A program made the translations under genes and the position numbers. From UBA4416 sp020846025 (GTDB lineage Bacteria > Bacteroidota > Bacteroidia > B-17B0 > Aurantibacillaceae): a stretch of DNA of 64,000 nt. The notes below the pieces were generated by a model. It was not told the origin of the DNA. It saw only the letters and a list, made by a program, of their open reading frames with translations, and ran no database searches. Shown in pieces: positions 6,968 through 15,656 of this stretch. The stretch lies in contig CAUJDD010000036.1 in NCBI GenBank assembly GCA_963169295.1, forward strand, positions 1 through 64,000. Direction: 5' to 3'. Every line of letters begins with the position of its first letter. Within the stretch, counting starts at the first letter, position 1.

Positions 6968-8970
6968 TGTTACAAAAACAAATATTAGTCATATTTATTC
7001 TATTCATAAATTTGAATCTTTTGGGGCAAAACACCCCAAAAGATTCGTCCTTAAAGACCATTACACTTGATGAAATTTCAGTATGCGACTTAAGTGAAGA
7101 AAAAGATCAATCGTTTGATTTTTATAAAAACAACAAATTAGCAACTACCGAAGATATTTTATCTAGAATGCAAGGCGTTAATTTAATTAAACGAGGCGCT
7201 TATGGGTTAGAGCCTACTTTGCGAAATTACAATTCAGGTCAAACTAATTTAACGATTGATGGCATGAAGATTTATGGCGCTTGTACAGACAAAATGGATC
7301 CAGTTTCTATTTATGTTGAACCCTCCAATCTATCTGCTATACAAGTAGCACATGGCGCTTCAGGAACAATGAATGGCAGCAATATTGGTGGGCAAATAAA
7401 TATGCAACTACGAGAACCCACACTAAATTGCCATTCTAATCTAAGCGGTCAAATTTCTCAAACATATTTAAGTGTAAACAATGCTTACTATGCATCTGCT
7501 GCACTACAACATTCCACCGAAAAAATAGCCTATCGAGTAAATGGTACTTATAGAAAAGCAAATGATTATAAAGCAGGTGGATATTTAATTATTCCATACT
7601 CAGGATTTGAAAAATACAATATTGGAGCCAATGTGTTATTTAAAATTGCAAAAACTCAGTTACTTAAAATAGACTACTTAGGAGATTGGGGAAAAAATAT
7701 TGGCTACCCAGCCTTACCTATGGATGTTGGAAATGCAACAGCACAAATAACATCTTTAACACATCAAATTACATTTAACAACAGTTACTTCACTAGAAAT
7801 GAATTAAAATTTTATTACAACCAAATAACACATTTCATGGATGACACTCATCGCCCGAATGTTCCTATGCACATGGATATGCCAGGATGGACAAAAACTA
7901 CTGGAATGTATAATGAGTTATTTGCTAGTGATAAATTAAAAGTTAGGCTCGATTTTCATAATGTATATGCACGCGCTGACATGACAATGTATCCTATTGG
8001 TGAACCCATTATGTATATGCAAACATTGCCCGAAAACAATCTTAATAATGCTGGCTTAGCTATTAAATATAAACTTGATTTAAAACACAAACAACAATTA
8101 AATTTTAATGCTCGAGCTGATTATTATTTACAATCTGCCGTAAGAGGTATAGGTTATAAACAGTGGAAAGTATTTAACACAAATATTACAAATGAATTAG
8201 AAGATGTTTTAAAGAGCGGAAATATTTCTTATTCAAAAACATTCTTAGATAGATTATTGGTTCAATTATCCGTTGGCTATGGAGAGCGTCTTGCCACAAG
8301 TAATGAACGATATGGATATTATTTATTTAATCGACAAGATCAATACGACTATATAGGTAATATTTTATTAAAACCAGAGCAATCCTATCAATCTGAATTA
8401 CTTATAAAACATAGTTTAAAAAAATTGGATTACTCTTTTAATTTCTTTTATCACCAAATAAGTAATTACATCTACTCATACCAACTTAATGGCATGAGTG
8501 CTATGACAATTGGTGCAAAAGGTTTAAAATCCTATAAGAACATAAAATACGCCACATCAATGGGGGGAGAGTTTAATTTAAAGTATCACATTATTGATAA
8601 CCTTACCTATATAAATAGTATTAAATATATTTATACAGAAACATTTGATGGAAAATCATTGCCTTTAATTCCACCTTTAAAATTACAACATGCTTTACGT
8701 TATAAATTAAATTTATTTCAATTTCAGATTGAACACGATTATGCGATGAAACAAAATAGGGTTAACAGCGATTATGGAGATGTTTTAACTCCTGAATACC
8801 ACTTATTTAACCTAAGAGCTGCTAGAAATTTCAGAATAAAATCTAGTGTCATTCAATTCTCATTAGCTTGTGAGAATATTTTCGACATCAGATACCGTGA
8901 GCATTTAGATATTGGTCAGGTTCCAAGATTTGGAAGAAACTTTACCGCTAATCTTAATTTTATCTTTTAA
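6967..8970 (+). CDS. TonB-dependent outer-membrane receptor, probable copper type (OprC/NosA-like)
   Basis: The 667-residue protein has a signal peptide ending LLGQ, a plug domain (residues about 50-150; LTIDGMKIYGACTDKMDP, GSNIGGQINM) and a barrel ending in FTANLNFIF with terminal Phe. Two motifs match the copper site known from OprC: CxxxM at C106-M110 in the plug and HxM at H289-M291 in the barrel (ITHFMDD). Their separation (183 residues between His and Cys) is close to that of OprC (about 180). A further Met/His run, MHMDMPGW, starts at residue 301. It would import copper across the outer membrane with TonB energy. The start overlaps the upstream lipoprotein stop by one base. Confidence 0.88.
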   Translation: MLQKQILVIFILFINLNLLGQNTPKDSSLKTITLDEISVCDLSEEKDQSFDFYKNNKLATTEDILSRMQGVNLIKRGAYGLEPTLRNYNSGQTNLTIDGMKIYGACTDKMDPVSIYVEPSNLSAIQVAHGASGTMNGSNIGGQINMQLREPTLNCHSNLSGQISQTYLSVNNAYYASAALQHSTEKIAYRVNGTYRKANDYKAGGYLIIPYSGFEKYNIGANVLFKIAKTQLLKIDYLGDWGKNIGYPALPMDVGNATAQITSLTHQITFNNSYFTRNELKFYYNQITHFMDDTHRPNVPMHMDMPGWTKTTGMYNELFASDKLKVRLDFHNVYARADMTMYPIGEPIMYMQTLPENNLNNAGLAIKYKLDLKHKQQLNFNARADYYLQSAVRGIGYKQWKVFNTNITNELEDVLKSGNISYSKTFLDRLLVQLSVGYGERLATSNERYGYYLFNRQDQYDYIGNILLKPEQSYQSELLIKHSLKKLDYSFNFFYHQISNYIYSYQLNGMSAMTIGAKGLKSYKNIKYATSMGGEFNLKYHIIDNLTYINSIKYIYTETFDGKSLPLIPPLKLQHALRYKLNLFQFQIEHDYAMKQNRVNSDYGDVLTPEYHLFNLRAARNFRIKSSVIQFSLACENIFDIRYREHLDIGQVPRFGRNFTANLNFIF

Positions 8971-9014
8971 TATAGATTATACCAATCTAATAAACAGTCT
9001 AGCATCCTAAACAG

Positions 9015-9054
9015 TTTAGTGCATTTTTTGACCTATGTCAAAAAATGCACTAAA
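9015..9054. terminator. 18-bp perfect palindrome, terminator and/or FNR-like site
   Basis: TTTAGTGCATTTTTTGAC (9015-9032), a CTAT loop, then its exact reverse complement (9037-9054). As RNA this is a long hairpin with a U-rich stem after the receptor gene, so termination is plausible. The centre (9028-9041) reads TTGAC-CTAT-GTCAA, which fits the FNR/CRP-superfamily half-site rule TTGAy-N4-rTCAA, so it may also be an operator for the adhesin gene 57 bases downstream. Confidence 0.55.
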
Positions 9055-9110
9055 AATTCATAGTAATTTTCCTATATAAAAAAAATATTATCACATTAAT
9101 TTTTTAAAAC

Positions 9111-12100
9111 ATGAAAAAAATCATACTTATTATTTTTTCATTTATTACAATAGGTAGCTTTGCTCAAAATATTGGATATTTCAATTATGGACAATCTGGT
9201 AATTATTCGTGGTCTAATCACCTTGTAGTAAATGCAAAAGGCGAATTAGTCATGGCAGGTTTATTAGACGATAAACCTTGTTTTGTGGTAGCAAATACAA
9301 CAGGTGCCTACTCTACTAACAGAGTTGTTGCTAATTCAGGTGAACTATTCTCTGCTTCCATTGATGCATCAGATAATATTTTTGTTGCTGGACATAATGG
9401 AGCAATTGGTTCTCAAAACAAACTTATTGTAAAGTATGATGCCACAATGGTAAAACAGTTTTCTAAAAATTATGGAAGTGGGACCTTAAGATATATTATA
9501 AATGATGGTACAGATGTAGTAGCTGCTGGGTTTAATAACAAGCCTTGTATTATTAAAACAGATGCTAGTGGGAATCTAATCTGGTATAAAGAATATACTA
9601 TTAATGGAAATAATGCAGATGCTTATGTGATTCATAAATCAGGTTCCAATTATTATATGGCAGGAAGTTTTGATGTTGGCGGTACAGCCGAATCTTATGT
9701 TTTAAGTGTAAATGCTGCTAATGGGAATGTAAATTGGTGTAAGACTTATGTGGGTGCATCATTAAGGCCTCACTTTACGGGAATGGATATATCTGCGAGT
9801 GGAATTGTTTTATGTGGCGCAACCGCTCAGTCAAGTTCGGGAAATCCAGGTAATCTTATAGTAGTAAAGATAGACCTTTCAGGTAATGTGTTATGGACAC
9901 GCCAAATTAATGGTCAATACAGTTGGTATCTCCGAAATCCAACTACTATGGGAAATTCATGGGGTATTAATTGTGCGTTCGACCAATACGGTGCTGTAGT
10001 TGTGGCTGGTGAAACAGAAAATAATTATGCAATGATGGCAAAACTAAATGGCAATACAGGAACTGTTATTTGGACAAAAAGATATGGAAACGGTGGTGGA
10101 CCAAGTGTTAATGATGATGGTTTTCATGGTATCACTATCTCTGGTTGTACTTATTTGGCTAGCGGATGGATGGGACCTACAGTAGGAGGGAACTGGGATT
10201 TCGGTTTAGTAGTTACGGACACAAGTGGTTTTGCTGGTTCATCTGCAACATGTGGCACCAGTATTACAAAAGTAAATTCATCTCCTGTCTTAACAGTACT
10301 TAATGGTACAGTAACTAATGTTAATTTATCTACAGCAACAAATTATGCAGGAACAAACACAACGGCAGGTATGAGCAGTAATGCCATTTGTGCCAGTGCT
10401 TCTGCTTATACAATATCTGCTAATTCTGCTACTATTTGTGCAGGAAGTTCAACGACATTAAGTGTAAACTCTGGTGCTTTATCCTATTCGTGGACTGCAT
10501 CTAATCCAGGTACTTTTGTTGGTTCTAATACCACACACTCTGTTGTAGTAAATCCTACTGTAACCACCACGTATAGCTGTTATGTTGGAGGCACTTCGGG
10601 ATGTTTAGCTATGCTTAAATCTACTGTTTACGTTACCTCAGGAGCTGGTCCAACAGTAACAGTAAATTCTGCTAGTTTAAATTGTACAAATACCACTGCA
10701 ACACTCACAGCCACAGGAGGCGGAACTTACACTTGGAGTGGACCAGGTATTGTAAGTGGTAGTTTAACAGCAAATCCTGTTATCAATCAAGGAGGCACAT
10801 ATACTGTAATTGTAACTGGCAGTAATGGTTGCTCTACTACTACAACAACAGCGGTTTCTCAAAACACTACCGCACCAACAGCGGGTGCTAGCAATAGTTC
10901 TACTTTAACCTGTACAACACGTACCATTGGCATTACTGGTACTGGTGGAGGTGCTTATGCTTGGAGTGGACCAGGTATTGTGAGTGGTGGTTCTACTGCT
11001 ACTCCTTCCGTAAATTTACCAGGTACTTATGTAGTAACTGTTACAGCTGCCAATGGCTGTACTGCAACTGCTAATACATCTGTTACACAAAACACTACTG
11101 CACCAACAGCGGGCGCTAGCAATAGTTCTACTTTAACCTGTACTACACGTACCATTGGCATTACTGGTACTGGTGGAGGAACCTATGCTTGGAGTGGGCC
11201 AGGTATTGTAAGTGGTGGTTCTACTGCTACTCCTTCCGTGAATTTACCAGGTACTTATGTAGTAACTGTTACAGCTGCTAATGGTTGTACTGCTACTGCT
11301 AATACATCTGTTACACAAAATACTACCGCTCCAACAGCAGGTGCTGTAAATTCTGGTTCATTAAATTGTACCAATACTACTGTTACCTTAACAGCTAGTG
11401 GTGGTGGAACTTATGCTTGGACTGGCGGTGCTATCACAGGCAACACTTCTGCAAACCCAACCGTTAATGCGGGTGGCACTTATTCTGTTTTAGTTACAGC
11501 TGCCAATGGTTGTACTGCTACTGCTAATACGTCTGTTACACAAAATACAACAGCTCCAACAGCAGGCGCTAGCAATAGTGGTTCATTAACCTGTACTGTT
11601 AATAGCATTAATCTAACCGCTACTGGTGGTGGTACTTATGCATGGTCTGGTCCTGGTATTACAGGAGCTACTAACACTGCGACTACTACCGCTAATACTC
11701 CAGGTTCTTACGTTGTTGTAGTAACAGCCGCTAATGGTTGTACCGCTACTGCTAATACCACTATTAATCAAAACACCACCACACCAACAGCGAATGCTGG
11801 TCCGTCTCAAACCCTTACCTGCGGAAGCCCTTCTGTTACCTTAACAGGCTCAGCAAGTCCAGCAGGTGCTACAGCTAACTGGTTAGGCGGTGTTTGTGGC
11901 TCATCTAGTAGTTTTACAACAGCAGCTTGTGCTCCTGGTACCTATACTTTAGTTGCTACCATACCAGCCTCTGGCTGTACTCATACTTCAGTGGTAACCG
12001 TAAGTTCTTCTACGAATGTTCCGCAAGCAACAGTAAACCCTGTTACTAATTCTATTACTTGTACTAATTCTATTGTTACCATTGGGGTGACACCGGTTGG

Positions 12101-14288
12101 TTCCGATCCTTTATCTTTCGCTTGGAGTGGGCCAGGTACTTTAGGTAGCCCTACTAATTCAGTAACAACAGCTAACATGCCAGGCGTGTATAGTGTAACC
12201 ATTACAAATACTTCTTCAGGTTGTGATGCTATTTACACAGCCAATGTGCCAAGTAATACCATTGCCCCAGTGGCTAATGCCACTTCATCATCTACCATTA
12301 CTTGTACTAATACGCTTGTTACCCTTAATGCGACACCAACAGGTACTAATTATGCGTATTCATGGTCTGGCCCTGGTACTATTACCAATGGCACAAGCAG
12401 TAGCCCAAGTGTGGATGCAGGCGGTAGTTATGTGGTGACAGTTACTGACAATATCAATGGTTGTACAGGTACAAGCACTGTAACCGTTATCTCTAATACC
12501 ACAACGCCTAGCTTTACCTTAGGTACAGCTCCTACCTTAACCGCTACTTGCGCAGTACCTACCGTAACCTTATCAGGTAGTAGTTCAGATGACCCTAATA
12601 CCATTTATACTTGGACAACACCAAGCAGTGGTACTTTAACTGGTAACCCGGTTATGGTAAGTAATCCAGGTATTTATACAGTATCTGTTACCAATACAAT
12701 TACTGGATGTAGCACTTCATCGGCTTTACAAGCTACTGTAGAGGTAGTAGCTGATGCAGGTATTCCAGTAGTAACCTTATCATCTAATACAGCTTCTATT
12801 ACTTGTACAAATCCAAGCCCTACGGTAGCTATTACCACCACAGCGAGCCCTGTAAGTTATAGTTGGTCGCCTACGGCTGGTATTGTGCCTGGCACTGAAA
12901 CTACTGCTACACCACAGTTTACCGCTCCTGGAACGTATAGTGCAGTGGTAACAAATACAGTATCGGGTTGTGCTACCAGCATTGCCAATAATGTTGTAAC
13001 CGTGGTAGATGCAACAGCATTACCATCAGCCACGCTTTCTACTTCTGGAAATAGTGGTACCATTACTTGTACGAATTTGAATGTAACGGTAACTCCTACG
13101 GTATCACCAAGTGCTAATGTAACTTATACTTGGTCTGGAACAGGTTTAGCAAGTTCTCCAAATCAGGCGAGTGCCACATTTACCGCAGCAGGTGTTTATA
13201 CCTTAGCTGTAACCAATACGCTTACAGGTTGTGTTAGTTCTTCTACTAATACAGCAAATACCTTTACAGTGGTTGTAGATAATACAGCTCCTACTGGCAC
13301 TATTACAGTTACCTCAAGTAACACTGTAATTGGTTGTGGGGCTAGTAATGGTACAGTTACTTTAAACTCTAGTACTAGCGGTGCTAACGCTACCAATATT
13401 AATTGGTTACCTGGTAATCTTAATACACCATCTATTGATGTAACATCGGCGGGTACTTATACTTTAGAAGTAGTAGATGCAGTAAATGGCTGTTCAACCA
13501 CCGTACAATATGTAGTAACTGGTAGTACGGTTACACCACAAGGTGTAGATGCTGGTACATCGGCTAACATTGCTTGTGGTAGTAGCACAGTAGTATTAAA
13601 CGGTGTTACCACTTCTAGTAATGTGTCATATACTTGGGCTGGACCATCTGCTACTAGTATTTTAACAGGTAGCAATACTTTAAATCCTACAGTTGGCGAA
13701 ACAGGAACTTACACTTTAACTGTAACTGATAATGTAACGGGTTGTTCGAGTTCGGCAGTAGTAACAGTTAGTCAATCATCGGCTACGGCTAGTTTAACTG
13801 CTAATCCTACAACGGGTACATCGCCACTAGATGTTAACTTTACGGGTGGTGGTAATGGCACAAGTTTTACATGGGATTTTGGAAATGGTCAAACATCTAC
13901 TGATCAAAATCCAAGTCAAACATTTACCACAGGAACTTATACTGTGAGTTTAGTGGTAGCGTCTGGAACTTGTGTAGCAACAGCTACGGTAGAAATAGTG
14001 GTAGAAGATGGTTTAACACTTGAAATACCAAATGTATTTACACCAAATGGGGATAATGTAAATGATATATTTACTATTAAATCTACAGGGGTAAAAGAAA
14101 TAGCTTTACAAATCTTTAACCGTTGGGGTGAGAAATTATACGAGTTCAGCGGCGCGAAAGCCTCGTGGGATGGAAAAGTACCAAATGGTGCTTCTGCTCC
14201 TGAGGGCACCTACTTCTTCTTTGTAAAAGCCACTGGCTTTGACGGAAAAGAAATAGAAAAACATGGCTCAGTGAATTTGTTTAGGTAA
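9111..14288 (+). CDS. Giant multidomain surface adhesin with T9SS type B sorting domain
   Basis: The 1725-residue protein has a signal peptide (MKKIILIIFSFITIGSFAQ), an N-terminal region of about 400 residues with beta-propeller-like repeats (GNLIWYKEYT, GNVNWCKTYV, GNVLWTRQIN), then many Ig-like repeats with conserved Cys, 'YAWSGPG' and 'GTYVVTVTAANGC' strings. A PKD domain (about 1560-1645; SFTWDFGNGQTSTDQNPSQ) and a C-terminal gliding-motility-type sorting domain (IPNVFTPNGDNVNDIFTI, LQIFNRWGEKLYEF, GTYFFFVKATG) follow. The architecture is that of SprB-like adhesins moved to the surface by the type IX system. Thr/Gly/Ala-rich coding makes it visibly more GC-rich than its neighbours. It stands alone, convergent with the polysaccharide operon. 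Confidence 0.93.
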   Translation: MKKIILIIFSFITIGSFAQNIGYFNYGQSGNYSWSNHLVVNAKGELVMAGLLDDKPCFVVANTTGAYSTNRVVANSGELFSASIDASDNIFVAGHNGAIGSQNKLIVKYDATMVKQFSKNYGSGTLRYIINDGTDVVAAGFNNKPCIIKTDASGNLIWYKEYTINGNNADAYVIHKSGSNYYMAGSFDVGGTAESYVLSVNAANGNVNWCKTYVGASLRPHFTGMDISASGIVLCGATAQSSSGNPGNLIVVKIDLSGNVLWTRQINGQYSWYLRNPTTMGNSWGINCAFDQYGAVVVAGETENNYAMMAKLNGNTGTVIWTKRYGNGGGPSVNDDGFHGITISGCTYLASGWMGPTVGGNWDFGLVVTDTSGFAGSSATCGTSITKVNSSPVLTVLNGTVTNVNLSTATNYAGTNTTAGMSSNAICASASAYTISANSATICAGSSTTLSVNSGALSYSWTASNPGTFVGSNTTHSVVVNPTVTTTYSCYVGGTSGCLAMLKSTVYVTSGAGPTVTVNSASLNCTNTTATLTATGGGTYTWSGPGIVSGSLTANPVINQGGTYTVIVTGSNGCSTTTTTAVSQNTTAPTAGASNSSTLTCTTRTIGITGTGGGAYAWSGPGIVSGGSTATPSVNLPGTYVVTVTAANGCTATANTSVTQNTTAPTAGASNSSTLTCTTRTIGITGTGGGTYAWSGPGIVSGGSTATPSVNLPGTYVVTVTAANGCTATANTSVTQNTTAPTAGAVNSGSLNCTNTTVTLTASGGGTYAWTGGAITGNTSANPTVNAGGTYSVLVTAANGCTATANTSVTQNTTAPTAGASNSGSLTCTVNSINLTATGGGTYAWSGPGITGATNTATTTANTPGSYVVVVTAANGCTATANTTINQNTTTPTANAGPSQTLTCGSPSVTLTGSASPAGATANWLGGVCGSSSSFTTAACAPGTYTLVATIPASGCTHTSVVTVSSSTNVPQATVNPVTNSITCTNSIVTIGVTPVGSDPLSFAWSGPGTLGSPTNSVTTANMPGVYSVTITNTSSGCDAIYTANVPSNTIAPVANATSSSTITCTNTLVTLNATPTGTNYAYSWSGPGTITNGTSSSPSVDAGGSYVVTVTDNINGCTGTSTVTVISNTTTPSFTLGTAPTLTATCAVPTVTLSGSSSDDPNTIYTWTTPSSGTLTGNPVMVSNPGIYTVSVTNTITGCSTSSALQATVEVVADAGIPVVTLSSNTASITCTNPSPTVAITTTASPVSYSWSPTAGIVPGTETTATPQFTAPGTYSAVVTNTVSGCATSIANNVVTVVDATALPSATLSTSGNSGTITCTNLNVTVTPTVSPSANVTYTWSGTGLASSPNQASATFTAAGVYTLAVTNTLTGCVSSSTNTANTFTVVVDNTAPTGTITVTSSNTVIGCGASNGTVTLNSSTSGANATNINWLPGNLNTPSIDVTSAGTYTLEVVDAVNGCSTTVQYVVTGSTVTPQGVDAGTSANIACGSSTVVLNGVTTSSNVSYTWAGPSATSILTGSNTLNPTVGETGTYTLTVTDNVTGCSSSAVVTVSQSSATASLTANPTTGTSPLDVNFTGGGNGTSFTWDFGNGQTSTDQNPSQTFTTGTYTVSLVVASGTCVATATVEIVVEDGLTLEIPNVFTPNGDNVNDIFTIKSTGVKEIALQIFNRWGEKLYEFSGAKASWDGKVPNGASAPEGTYFFFVKATGFDGKEIEKHGSVNLFR
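10865..11773 (+). repeat. Tandem ~228-bp repeats within the adhesin gene
   Basis: Successive units start at 10865, 11093, 11321 and 11546 (periods 228, 228, 225, 228). Each encodes a 75-76 residue Ig-like module. The first two units differ at about 12 of 228 bases by my count; almost all changes are synonymous, and the encoded modules differ at one residue (Ala versus Thr in GGG-x-YAW). Later units are more diverged. Recombination between units could change protein length. Confidence 0.85.
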
Positions 14289-14333
14289 TAACCTAAATTT
14301 AGTCAAAGTATTAATGCCATAATAGGCCTGTAT

Positions 14334-15653
14334 CTATTTACTAATACCCGCTAGTTTCATAGCATCTAGCTTTATGGCAGAATCTAAAGGAATTTGCAAT
14401 TCCTCTGATTTTTTAGTGGCTTTTTTAAGCAATATTGGTTTCTCTCTAATCTGTTTGGCGTATTGTTTAATCGTTTTGTTACGCTCTACTCGTGCGTAGT
14501 ACGAAGTAGGATTTGTATATAATTCATACGCATCATCAAAGAATTCATTACCAAAGTTTGGCAAGTTTCCATCTGAATATAACAACATTACTACTTGATT
14601 ACTTTCGAGTTGTTGTTTTAAATCTAATTGCCAAACCTCTACTTTTTCGGCAGGATTAGGATTAGGAATAATTTTATTATAATAATACCAAAACTGTCCG
14701 CCTGCCATACAGTTTTGTGGTACACCCATATATACAGGCCCATACCAATAACTATCACTAATCGTTAAAACCCTTGTTTTATTTTTGGCAGTATCTTGTT
14801 CAAACAATAATTCAGGATAAGCCAATTTCATATTTTGAGATGGATTCTTATATAAATTCATACTCTTTAGCACATCAGCATCTCTGCTTCTTGATGTGTC
14901 CACTACATCTATTTTATTCCATGACACCTCAGGCATATCGCAATGATGCAAGTGTTCAATATGATGAAGGATGGTATCGGTTGCTAAACACTCAGCGTAG
15001 TAACTCCAATGATGTCCGAATTTTGGAAATAAAGGATAAGGGGTAGTAGGTTTTAATTGTTGAAACCAAGCTTTTAAATCGAGTACATTTAGTCCTAATT
15101 TTTTACACTGTTCAATATAAGTATTGTAATTAGTATGTTTAATTGGATGTACATATTTATCATCAATTTGTTCAATACAATACTCTCCTTTTCCTGGTGC
15201 AAATACTAATAATAAATCAATGCCTTTACGTTTTAAACTATCTTGAATAACTTTTGCCTTTTGTAATTTTTGAATAATTTTTTGTTCACCAACATAATCA
15301 TCTCCAAAAGCTGAAAAGATATAAGTTTCGCTATACACATAGTTATCTTTGCCCGACACAAAAGAATTAACTCTTAACTGATTAAAACAATTATAATAAA
15401 ACTGATTATTTAATCGCACACACAATTCTTTATATGCCCAATGATCGTTATTGTAATCATCTTTCAAGCTTTGATATTCTCCACTAAACCATAAACTTTT
15501 ATCTTTTTTTAAAAGCGAATCGGGGTTTACATTATTTATGACAATACCCGTTAAATTAGGAACATTATTTTTTTTAGTCCAACTGGCAACCAATGGCCAA
15601 GCTATTGCTACAAAAGCAACCCACACAAACATATTATAAGGTTTTTGTCTCAT
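14334..15653 (-). CDS. AlgX/AlgJ-like SGNH-type O-acetylation partner
   Basis: The 439-residue protein has one N-terminal membrane helix (residues about 9-25) and an extracytoplasmic domain. FVSGKDNYVYSE, LLLVFAPGKGEY, FPKFGHHWSYYAE and VLTISDSYWYG correspond to the conserved blocks of AlgX/AlgJ-like acetyltransferases, where Asp/His/Ser form an SGNH-type active site. Such proteins take acetyl groups passed across the membrane by an MBOAT partner and put them on exported polysaccharide. The MBOAT gene lies three bases upstream in the same operon. The acceptor polymer is unknown. Confidence 0.8.
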   Translation of the reverse strand: MRQKPYNMFVWVAFVAIAWPLVASWTKKNNVPNLTGIVINNVNPDSLLKKDKSLWFSGEYQSLKDDYNNDHWAYKELCVRLNNQFYYNCFNQLRVNSFVSGKDNYVYSETYIFSAFGDDYVGEQKIIQKLQKAKVIQDSLKRKGIDLLLVFAPGKGEYCIEQIDDKYVHPIKHTNYNTYIEQCKKLGLNVLDLKAWFQQLKPTTPYPLFPKFGHHWSYYAECLATDTILHHIEHLHHCDMPEVSWNKIDVVDTSRSRDADVLKSMNLYKNPSQNMKLAYPELLFEQDTAKNKTRVLTISDSYWYGPVYMGVPQNCMAGGQFWYYYNKIIPNPNPAEKVEVWQLDLKQQLESNQVVMLLYSDGNLPNFGNEFFDDAYELYTNPTSYYARVERNKTIKQYAKQIREKPILLKKATKKSEELQIPLDSAIKLDAMKLAGISK

Positions 15654-15656
15654 AGC

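Noticed and set aside
10865..11773. Regular repeats resembling a CRISPR or satellite array
   Set aside because: They are in frame, about 228 bases long without spacers, and encode Ig-like modules of the adhesin.
11613..13675. Several open frames on both strands inside the adhesin gene
   Set aside because: Low-complexity Thr/Ser/Gly coding leaves other frames open; none has a start context, family match or independent composition.
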